From an uncultured Opitutaceae bacterium (GTDB taxonomy: Bacteria; Verrucomicrobiota; Verrucomicrobiia; Opitutales; Opitutaceae), in the NCBI GenBank assembly GCA_951813085.1, contig OX638348.1, forward strand, positions 186,001-250,000: 64,000 nt of DNA, written 5' to 3'. The notes beneath the pieces were generated by a model. The model had not been told where the DNA came from and ran no database searches. It worked only from the letters and a program-made list of their open reading frames with translations. Below, one piece after another: positions 54,653-61,569 of this stretch (the first letter of the stretch is position 1; each line of letters opens with the position of its first letter). The position numbers and the translations under genes are program-made.

Positions 54653-55717
54653 CTACCAGTTTCCCGTCTCTACCGCTTTTAGGTCTTCTGAAAATCCTAC
54701 GAGAAGTTGCACGCATTTTTCGACATCCTCCAGGTCGACCACTTCGCTCGGTGTATGCATGTAGCGTAGCGGAACTGATATGAGGCCGGTTGCGACGCCA
54801 TTTCGCGCCATTTGGATAGCTCGGGCATCCGTGCCCGTGGGGCGAGGGTCGCCTTCGAGCTGGTATGGAATATCGCGATTGTTGGCCGCGTTTATCAGTT
54901 TTTCAAATACAATCGGATTGATGTTGGGTCCACGTGTAATGATGGGGCCTGCTCCGAGCTTGGTAGATCCGAATTTGCGCTTGTCGCAATCGGGATGGTC
55001 GGTGCTGTGATTGACGTCGACCGCAACCGCGAAATCCGGATTGACTCCATAGCTTGAGGTCGTCGCTCCTCGAACGCCGATCTCCTCTTGCGAAGTGCCT
55101 ACCGATACAATTTTAGCTTCGAACGAGCGCCGCTTTTCAGATAGGCGTCGCAGCGTTTCTCCAACAATGTACGCCCCGCATTTGTTGTCGAAAGCCCGGG
55201 CCGCTCCAATCGATCCGTGGATCAACTCGAACTCGTGGTCGTACGTGGCAACGTCTCCCACTTGAACTCGGGAGGCGGCATCGTCCTGGCCACTCGCCGC
55301 AATATCGATCCACATCTCGTTCACCTTTGGTACTTTCTCGTGGTCCTTTGCGTCCATCAAGTGCACCGCGCGTTTTCCTGTCACTCCTTTGACAACGCCA
55401 TTCGCAGTTTGAATGCGAACGCGTCGGCCTAGGATTATGATGCGATCATGACTACCGATAGTGGCAAAATACAGGAATCCATTATCGTCGATATAGGTAA
55501 CAATGAACCCCAGCTCGTCCAAATGGCCTGAATACATGACTGAAGGCCCGCCGTTGCCGTTCAGGGTCGCGATACGATTGCCAAGTGTGTCGCGTTCGTA
55601 CGCGTCCGATATCGGTTCCACATACTTGTCGTATACCGCTTGGGCTTGGCCTTCGGCCCCAGACGGGCTCTTGGCATTTAGAAGTTCGACGAGAAATTCA
55701 GAAGGAGAATAGGTCAT
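54653..55717 (-). CDS. M42-family aminopeptidase (glutamyl aminopeptidase/FrvX type)
   Basis: Metal-dependent tetrahedral aminopeptidase of 354 residues. The metal site includes YSGHLDELGFIVTYID (HxD), RAFDNKCGAYIVGE, the catalytic Glu pair in GTSQEEIGVRGA, an Asp in AVDVNHSTDHPD, and the final His in RYMHTPSEVVDLEDVE. These residues appear complete, so an active enzyme is expected. Substrate preference is not evident. Confidence 0.88.
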   Translation of the reverse strand: MTYSPSEFLVELLNAKSPSGAEGQAQAVYDKYVEPISDAYERDTLGNRIATLNGNGGPSVMYSGHLDELGFIVTYIDDNGFLYFATIGSHDRIIILGRRVRIQTANGVVKGVTGKRAVHLMDAKDHEKVPKVNEMWIDIAASGQDDAASRVQVGDVATYDHEFELIHGSIGAARAFDNKCGAYIVGETLRRLSEKRRSFEAKIVSVGTSQEEIGVRGATTSSYGVNPDFAVAVDVNHSTDHPDCDKRKFGSTKLGAGPIITRGPNINPIVFEKLINAANNRDIPYQLEGDPRPTGTDARAIQMARNGVATGLISVPLRYMHTPSEVVDLEDVEKCVQLLVGFSEDLKAVETGNW

Positions 55718-55739
55718 AGGATTTTTTTTTGAAAGGAGC

Positions 55740-57128
55740 TTATTCGTCGAGGGCGTCTACAATGTCCTCCAGCGGATAGCTGATGATTTCAGAAAGGGTC
55801 GGATGGTACCAATGAGTTTGCAGTAGCGATGCGGCTGTAAGTCCGTGAGATACAGCGACTGAAAGCGTGTGTATGAGTTCGCCCGCATCTTTGGATACGA
55901 TCTCGGCCCCTAGAATTTTTCCGCTAGGGTGTTCGCCGAAAAGACGTACGAATCCCTGCTTGGCTTCCATTAGGATCGACTTGCCGTGATCATCGAAAGG
56001 GTAATCCGCGACAATGAAGTCGATACTCCGTCGTTCGAGTTCAGCTCGGGTGAGACCGACGCGAGCGACCTGAGGATCTGTGAACACGACGTCGAGCATA
56101 TGGCCATAGTTCAAAGGTGGTTTCTGTTTTCCAAACGCATGGTAGGCGGAAAATTCGCCTTGAAGGACGGCGGTGTGAACGATTTCGAACGGACCTGCGC
56201 AGTCCCCGGCGGCGTAGACCTTGTGGTTGGTCGTGCGTTGGTACTCGTCGGTTACGATTTGCCCGTTGGACTTAAGCTTGATCCCAGCCGATTCGAGTCC
56301 AAGCGAATCGGTGGCGGGTATGCGACCCAGCGCGTTTACGACATGATTGGCGGCGCAGGAGATCTCTTGGCCATCGCTTTCAAATACCACCGTGAAGCCC
56401 GTACTCGTTTTATCTATCCGAGTCAGCGAGGTATTCGTATACAGATCGATGCCCTCTTTGCGGAATACGTCTTCGACGACTTCTGAAACATCCGGCGCTT
56501 GGTCCTTTAGAATGTGGGGGCTTCGCTGAATCTGGGTCGTCTTGGAGCCGATCCTGTTCAGGAACTGGGCGAGTTCGCAGGCCACAACTCCTCCGCCCAA
56601 TACGACAACGGATTCTGGTAGTTCACTTAATTCCAAGACGTCATCGCTTGTCCAGATGCCGGGATTATCAATACCGGGTATTGGAGGAGCCGATACGCGC
56701 GAACCCGTAGCGACAATAAATCGCTTTCCTTTCAGGCGTGTACCATCGTCGAGCTCAATTGTGTCCTCCCCGACAAACTTGCAGAAATTCCGATAGAGGT
56801 GATATTTGCCGCTTTCCATGGACTCGACTCTGTAGTCTGAAAATTCCTTGATAGTAGCGACCTTGCGATCATGCAGAGCTTTCATGTCGACTCTTGCCTC
56901 TGGGATGTGGAGACCAAACTTCTCGGCTTGCTGCGCTAGGTGAAGAACCTCGGCGGAGTATATAAGCGTCTTGGAGGGCATACAGCCACGTAGGATGCAG
57001 AGGCCACCCAGTTCTTTGGCTCCATCCACAATCGCTACATTGTCGGAGTATTGCCGGGCGACGCGAGCTGCGTTAAAACCGCCGCTTCCTCCGCCAATGG
57101 CGATAAAATCATGTTCCTTAGTACTCAT
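55740..57128 (-). CDS. FAD-dependent dihydrolipoamide dehydrogenase-like disulfide oxidoreductase
   Basis: Flavin enzyme of 462 residues, class I pyridine nucleotide-disulfide oxidoreductase. FAD motif IGGGSGGFNAARVA, redox Cys pair in LGGLCILRGCMPSK, NAD(P) motif VVLGGGVVACELAQFL, second FAD motif VYAAGDCAG, and the C-terminal catalytic His in HWYHPTLSEIISYP are present. The family normally reads GGTCLNVGCIPSK, so GGLCILRGCMPSK keeps the CxxxxC spacing but differs elsewhere, as in mercuric reductase-like and uncharacterised paralogues. It may be the glycine cleavage L protein or a separate quinone or disulfide reductase. It is 14 bases downstream of the DJ-1 gene. Confidence 0.85.
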   Translation of the reverse strand: MSTKEHDFIAIGGGSGGFNAARVARQYSDNVAIVDGAKELGGLCILRGCMPSKTLIYSAEVLHLAQQAEKFGLHIPEARVDMKALHDRKVATIKEFSDYRVESMESGKYHLYRNFCKFVGEDTIELDDGTRLKGKRFIVATGSRVSAPPIPGIDNPGIWTSDDVLELSELPESVVVLGGGVVACELAQFLNRIGSKTTQIQRSPHILKDQAPDVSEVVEDVFRKEGIDLYTNTSLTRIDKTSTGFTVVFESDGQEISCAANHVVNALGRIPATDSLGLESAGIKLKSNGQIVTDEYQRTTNHKVYAAGDCAGPFEIVHTAVLQGEFSAYHAFGKQKPPLNYGHMLDVVFTDPQVARVGLTRAELERRSIDFIVADYPFDDHGKSILMEAKQGFVRLFGEHPSGKILGAEIVSKDAGELIHTLSVAVSHGLTAASLLQTHWYHPTLSEIISYPLEDIVDALDE

Positions 57129-57146
57129 TGAAAAATATCTGATTCT

Positions 57147-57725
57147 TTATGCATGGATGGATGCCGATACATTGTCCGCCACCTCGTTACCAACGAGCAG
57201 ACAGGCCATTTGGATGCCGCATGCGATCGCAGTGCCGGCACCTTGGGAGGTGAGGATATGTTCTGTTTGCACAATCCGTTCGTCGCTTGGCTGTGGCAGG
57301 TCTGAGCGTATCGACAGGTGGCCAGTTGCAATTCGGTCGTTGAGAACGCCTGCAGCCCTGAGCACCACTGGGGCTGCACAGATCGCTGCGATAAACCGTT
57401 TTTCTCGATCAAATGCGTGGATAGTATTCAATACGGTTTCATTCTCCGCGAGTGGAATGACGCCGGGACCTCCTAGTAGGTAGAGCATGTCGAACGTATC
57501 GAGTTCGCATTCCCTGAGGAAGCAATCTGCGATGAATCGGATCTCGTTCCTTCCCGTGATCTCGAGCCGATTCTCTAGGCTGGCGGCGACCACCTCGACG
57601 TTCGACCGACGAAGGATGTCGATAGGGCCTAGGGCTTCAACCTCCTCGATTCCGTCAAATACGAGCACGAGGACTCGTTTTGGTTGCGAAGAATCGTCTC
57701 TGGTGGTTTTCATATGTGATGACAA
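57147..57725 (-). CDS. DJ-1/PfpI-family protein
   Basis: Class I glutamine amidotransferase-like protein of 192 residues. KRVLVLVFDGIEEVEALGPI has the conserved Glu, MLYLLGGPGVIPLAEN precedes the nucleophile elbow, and FIAAICAAPVVLRAAGVL holds the reactive Cys. This is the YajL/DJ-1 pattern, linked to protection against oxidative or carbonyl damage. The first 15 residues are an extra polar tail. It is 18 bases upstream of the oxidoreductase at 55740 on the same strand, so a shared redox-stress role is possible. Confidence 0.85.
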   Translation of the reverse strand: MSSHMKTTRDDSSQPKRVLVLVFDGIEEVEALGPIDILRRSNVEVVAASLENRLEITGRNEIRFIADCFLRECELDTFDMLYLLGGPGVIPLAENETVLNTIHAFDREKRFIAAICAAPVVLRAAGVLNDRIATGHLSIRSDLPQPSDERIVQTEHILTSQGAGTAIACGIQMACLLVGNEVADNVSASIHA

Positions 57726-57810
57726 TTGCGGTTTCCAGCTAAGCGGATCGCGTGAAATTCATTCTGAGAATTGTGGTAGACAAGCAAACATTTATTGGAC
57801 TGAAGGAGAT

Positions 57811-58692
57811 ATGCGTCGGATATTGATTCTCGGTTGCGGCTATGTGGGGAGGGCGCTTGCTTTGCGTAAGCTCGAGCAAGGGCACTATGTTTTGGCGGTG
57901 ACCCGAAATAGGAACGCTGCGAAACGACTTCAGGATGCCGGTATCGATGTATTCGTAGGGAACGTACATGAATCGGAATGGCACTCATTTGCTTCGGACA
58001 TCGATTGGGCAATAAATTGCGTAAGCGCAGCGAGTCCTGATTTGGAAGGCTACCAAACCTCTTATGTCGAAGGGAATCGCTCGTTCGTTCAGTGGATGAG
58101 GCATTTTGATTTTGCTGGGAAAGCAATATTTACCAGCAGTGTTTCAGTGTATCCAGATTGTGAAGGTGAATGGGTCGTGGAAGGCGACGCGAAGCCGCAT
58201 TCGGATCGAGCGCGGATCTTGCTTGATGCGGAGGACGTTTTTCTCAAAGGACCCGAATCAGTCGCCCGCACGGTATTGCGATTGGGAGGCATCTATGGGC
58301 CGGATAGATCATTTTTAGTAGATCGCGTGCGCGCTTCGGGTGGCATTTTGCCGGGCTTTGGCGACTATTACCTCAATCTCATTCGTCTGGAAGATATTGT
58401 GTCAGCCCTAGAGGCCACGTTGTATCGAGACAGTACCGACGCCGCCATTTACAATGTTGTCGATTCGCAGCCGGTATTGAGAACCGACTTAGTTGCCGAT
58501 ATCGCTCGGCATCTTCGCATGTCTCCACCCCAATTCGATCCATCACGGATTCCCGAGCGAAGTTCCCGGAGAACAAGAGGAGATCGACCGGCGAATCGAC
58601 GAATCTCAAACAAAAAATTGAGGGAGGAATTGGATTGGGAACCTTCTTTCTTGGATGCGCGTGTAGGGATGGAATCCTTGCTTTCGAGTTGA
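57811..58692 (+). CDS. NAD(P)-dependent epimerase/dehydratase-like protein (YeeZ type)
   Basis: Rossmann-fold protein of 293 residues. The ATG at 57811 has a clear Shine-Dalgarno AAGGAG at 57802-57807, one of the best in the window, and gives MRRILILGCGYVGRALALRK, the NAD(P)-binding motif (GxGxxG). A longer frame beginning at 57487 is not supported. IFTSSVSVYPD carries the SDR Ser/Tyr region, the YxxxK pair is weak, and VLRLGGIYGPDRSF is a shared epimerase motif. Function is unknown; relatives are poorly characterised. Confidence 0.78.
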   Translation: MRRILILGCGYVGRALALRKLEQGHYVLAVTRNRNAAKRLQDAGIDVFVGNVHESEWHSFASDIDWAINCVSAASPDLEGYQTSYVEGNRSFVQWMRHFDFAGKAIFTSSVSVYPDCEGEWVVEGDAKPHSDRARILLDAEDVFLKGPESVARTVLRLGGIYGPDRSFLVDRVRASGGILPGFGDYYLNLIRLEDIVSALEATLYRDSTDAAIYNVVDSQPVLRTDLVADIARHLRMSPPQFDPSRIPERSSRRTRGDRPANRRISNKKLREELDWEPSFLDARVGMESLLSS

Positions 58693-58786
58693 CGCCTTCG
58701 ATTGTGTGGGAAAGCTGGCAGGGTCTCTTGATCGGGTCCCCATTTGGGGCAATGATTTAAATGTGAACTAGAATCGTTAGAGAATT

Positions 58787-59095
58787 ATGGTCGGCGTTGG
58801 AAAATTGCTCAAGCAAGCGCAGAAGATGCAGAAGAAGATCGAGTCGATGCAGGCGGAGCTCGCAGAAAAGGAACTCGAAATTTCAAGTGGAGGTGGGGCA
58901 GTCGTCATTAAAATAACGGCCGCAGGCGAGTTTCGCAAGATTGCGATCGATCCAGAGTTGTTGAAGGAAGACGCCTCTTTGATTGAAGAAGCGGTTCTCC
59001 AGGCGGTCAAGGAAGCCAGCGCGCAAGCGAAGGAGCTCCACGAGGCGGAGATGGGCAAAGCGACCGAGGGAATGGCGATTCCTGGATTGATGTAG
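58787..59095 (+). CDS. YbaB/EbfC nucleoid-associated protein
   Basis: DNA-binding protein of 102 residues. LLKQAQKMQKKIESMQAELA is the family N-terminal helix, and the central VVIKITAAGEFRKIAIDPELL is typical. The C-terminus GKATEGMAIPGLM matches others. It is next to recR (29-base gap), the common ybaB-recR order, although the usual upstream dnaX is not seen here. Confidence 0.92.
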   Translation: MVGVGKLLKQAQKMQKKIESMQAELAEKELEISSGGGAVVIKITAAGEFRKIAIDPELLKEDASLIEEAVLQAVKEASAQAKELHEAEMGKATEGMAIPGLM

Positions 59096-59124
59096 AATTT
59101 CGCTGTTTTCGCGCCTGAATAGAC

Positions 59125-59721
59125 ATGACCCCTTCGTTTGACGCTCTTCAAAAGCAGCTTAAGAAGTTGCCGGGCGTCGGGTATCGATCTGCAGAGCGTA
59201 TGGCGATCCATCTGCTGCTGGAGAAGCCGGAAAGCGCCCATTCCTTGATCGATGTCCTCAAGCAAGCGAATGGCAATGTATCTAGCTGCCCAATTTGCGG
59301 AAATATTTGTGAAGATGCGGAGTGTTCGATTTGCATCGATGAGCGACGCTCTGAATCCGGATCCGTCTGTGTCGTCGAGCAAGTGAGCGATTTGCTTTCG
59401 CTCGAAAAATCGGGCGCCTATCGCGGGTCCTATCATGTTTTGCATGGGAAGCTTTCGCCTATCAACGGGGTCGGGCCGAGCGACCTGAATTTCGATTCCC
59501 TTATGAAGCGGGTGGAAGTGGGCGCGATTTCCGAGTTGATATTGGCTCTCCCAAACGACATCGAAGGGGAGGCGACCTGCCACTATTTGACTGATTTACT
59601 CGAACCCTATGGAGTGAATGTATCGCGTATTGGTTTTGGACTCCCCTCCGGGGGTTCGGTGCTGTATGCTGACGCCGTTACTCTTAAGAGCGCGTTGGAT
59701 GCGCGTCAAACATTCCAATAA
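59125..59721 (+). CDS. recR: Recombination protein RecR
   Basis: DNA repair protein of 198 residues acting with RecF/RecO in gap repair. LPGVGYRSAERMAIHLL is the helix-hairpin-helix DNA-binding part. CPIC ... CSIC with an extra Cys between forms the zinc finger. VCVVEQVSDLLSLEKSG and YHVLHGKLSPINGVGP are the Toprim segment, ending in GVNVSRIGFGLPSGG. Full length. It is the last normal gene before the insertion element. Confidence 0.95.
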   Translation: MTPSFDALQKQLKKLPGVGYRSAERMAIHLLLEKPESAHSLIDVLKQANGNVSSCPICGNICEDAECSICIDERRSESGSVCVVEQVSDLLSLEKSGAYRGSYHVLHGKLSPINGVGPSDLNFDSLMKRVEVGAISELILALPNDIEGEATCHYLTDLLEPYGVNVSRIGFGLPSGGSVLYADAVTLKSALDARQTFQ

Positions 59722-59731
59722 ATTACCCTTT

Positions 59732-59818
59732 ATGCCTCTCCCGGATCTTGCTAAAATTGAAACGGTTGACCAAAGCCATGTTCAGGAACTTAGGGCCCAG
59801 GTTGCCAACGATCGTTGA
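59732..59818 (+). CDS. Short frame, possible remnant of a gene cut by the insertion
   Basis: ATG at 59732 starts a 28-residue frame (MPLPDLAKIETVDQSHVQEL ...) that stops at 59818, about 14 bases before the likely edge of the IS element. It overlaps no other gene and starts 10 bases after recR. It may be the start of a gene cut by the IS, or not a gene at all. I recognise no family. Confidence 0.3.
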   Translation: MPLPDLAKIETVDQSHVQELRAQVANDR

Positions 59819-59831
59819 TTATACAATCGGC

Positions 59832-60980
59832 TGTACTCCATTTTTGTCGAAGAGGTGGTTGGGACCCCGCGAACTAGCCCACTTTTGATGAGGTGATTTT
59901 CGTCGATCAACGAAAGGGAAATCATCGATGAAAAAGACAAGACGCGCGACCGAGCAGATAATCCGCATACTGAGGGAGGCCGACACGGGGCTTCGGACCG
60001 AGGGGATCTGCCGCAGGCGCAACATCAGCTCGCAGAGCTTCTATCGCTGGAAGAGCAAGTACGGAGGCATGGATCTCAAGGAGGTTCAGCGCCTCCGCGA
60101 CCTGGAGAAGGAGAACACCGAGCTCAAGAAGCTGCTTGCCGACCAGCTGCTCAAGACGAAGGCTTTGGAGATCGCGCTGGAAGAAAACCTCTGGGCCCGG
60201 AGCGCCGGCGCGGGGTTGCGGCGAAGGTCCAGTCCGCGCTGTCGCGTTCCGGGAGAGCCGTTTGCCGGTGGCTGGGGATCAGCCGCTCGACGCTCCGCTA
60301 TCGCCCGAAGCCCAAGCCCGAGGGGAAGCGCTTGCTGGAGCCGGAGATCGTCCGCCTTCCGGGGGAGCATCCGACGCTTGGCTACCGCGCGAACAAGAAG
60401 CTGGTCCAGCGCGTCCGCAGGGAGGAGGGGCTGCAGGTGCCGCCTCGCCGCCCTCGCAGGCGGCGGCAGGGGCTCTGCGCGGGCCTTCGACCTGATAGGC
60501 GAATGCGCTCGCCAGCGCCATTGCATCCATGCCGACCGGGCGATCAAGGCCTCCGACGCGCTGGCCCTGCTGCAGGAGGCGATCCGCGAGCATGGGGCTC
60601 CCGAATGCATCCGCTCGGGCAACGGGCCCGAGCTCATCGCCAAGGCCATCCAGGGCTGGCTTGGCGGAACGGATACGCCGAAAGCTTCAACGGCCGCTTT
60701 CGCGAGGAACGCCTCGACCGCGAGATGGTCTGCGCGCTCAGCGAATCGCGCGTGATCTTCGCGGACTGGAAGGACTGCTGCAGCAATCATAGGCCCCATG
60801 GATCGCCAGGCGCGCTAACGCCCAGCGAGTTTGCCACAAGGCAAATCCAGCCTGCCTGCGGCTCCGACCGCCCTTCGGGCGATCTCCGTCCCAGGCAGCT
60901 TAAACCCAAGCCCAACAACAAGAAACCCGTCGAGAATCTCTCATTCAAACCGGGCTAAACTGAGGGGTCCAACCAGTACA
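59832..60980 (+). mobile_element. Decayed IS3-family insertion element
   Basis: Terminal inverted repeats are visible but imperfect. On the left, TGGTTGGGACCCC...GAACTAGCCC begins near 59856. On the right, the reverse complement reads TGGTTGGACCCCTCAGTTTAGCCC and ends near 60975, with TGTACT at both outer edges (59832 and 60975-60980). The inside is much richer in GC than either flank and encodes a damaged transposase. No clean target duplication is visible, so one end may have been lost or rearranged. Boundaries are uncertain by 20-30 bases. Confidence 0.75.
59928..60958 (+). pseudogene. IS3-family transposase, OrfA intact and OrfB broken
   Basis: OrfA (from ATG 59928) reads MKKTRRATEQIIRILREADT and RRNISSQSFYRWKSKYGGM, the HTH and leucine-zipper part of IS407-group elements. 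OrfB begins in the -1 frame (GISRSTLRYRPKPKP ... PTLGYRANKKL), then falls back to the OrfA frame near 60470. A segment with the first catalytic Asp (usual WSMDFV block) has been deleted there. IRSGNGPELIAKAIQGW has Gly in place of the second catalytic Asp of the DNGPEF motif. A second frame change near 60670 lacks about 55 bases before NGYAESFNGRFREERLDREM. It cannot encode an active transposase. Confidence 0.85.
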
Positions 60981-61505
60981 GGGTGCGTAGGGCTCATGGC
61001 CTAGCTTACCGTCCAGACAGGTATGCAGCAATCCGATATTCAGGAGTTGTGGATCGCCTTGCGGATAGTCTCGGGAAATATCGTCCGTGACTGCCCGTGT
61101 TGCGAAACCCTGTCCGCAAATACTCACGCCCAGGTCATCGAGGACAATCCTTTCAGGTTTCCTCGTTGAAAATAGAGTAACGTTGTCAGGTAAGCGAAGG
61201 TGTTTTGTAATCTGGCTGGCTGCATCATGGTTGCCAGCCACGATGAAGACACGGATACCGGCATCGTGCAATCTTCCCATGCGTTCAACAAAGTACAGCC
61301 CTGTGTTGTAGTCCTTCCAGTCCCCGTCATACAGATCCCCAACCAGTAACACGAATGCCACCTCCTCATCGATCGACAGCTCGATGAGATTATCAAAGGC
61401 ACGGCACGTGGCACTGCGGATTTCCTCTACGGGGGCACCCTCGTATCGCTCTAATCCGTGCAGAGCACTGTCGAGATGAATGTCTGCTGCGTGGATGAAT
61501 TTCAC
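60945..61505 (-). pseudogene. Truncated SbcD/Mre11-like metallophosphoesterase
   Basis: The frame codes for about 177 genuine residues of a DNA-repair exonuclease-type calcineurin fold before running into the IS end. MKFIHAADIHLDSALHGLER (DxH), VLLVGDLYDG (GD), VFIVAGNHDAA (GNHD) and NIGLLHTCLDG (His) are present. The last metal motif (GHxH) and the capping domain are lost. The junction is at YAPCT, where the genuine sequence turns into the IS end (GWTPQFSPV). The intact family is about 370-420 residues. The rest is not found to the left of the IS. It starts 64 bases after the neighbouring AAA gene on the same strand, so they were probably one operon. Confidence 0.85.
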
Positions 61506-61569
61506 AAAATCTTTCCCTCATGCCCCAATATTTGGAAACATTTATCTCCGTATGATGTATGAAGCACTC

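Noticed and set aside
57487..57810. N-terminal extension of the epimerase gene
   Set aside because: It is opposite the DJ-1 gene, and the strong AAGGAG site fixes the start at 57811.
59832..60980. Target-site duplication around the IS
   Set aside because: No matching 3-5 base repeats at either of the two possible edge pairs.
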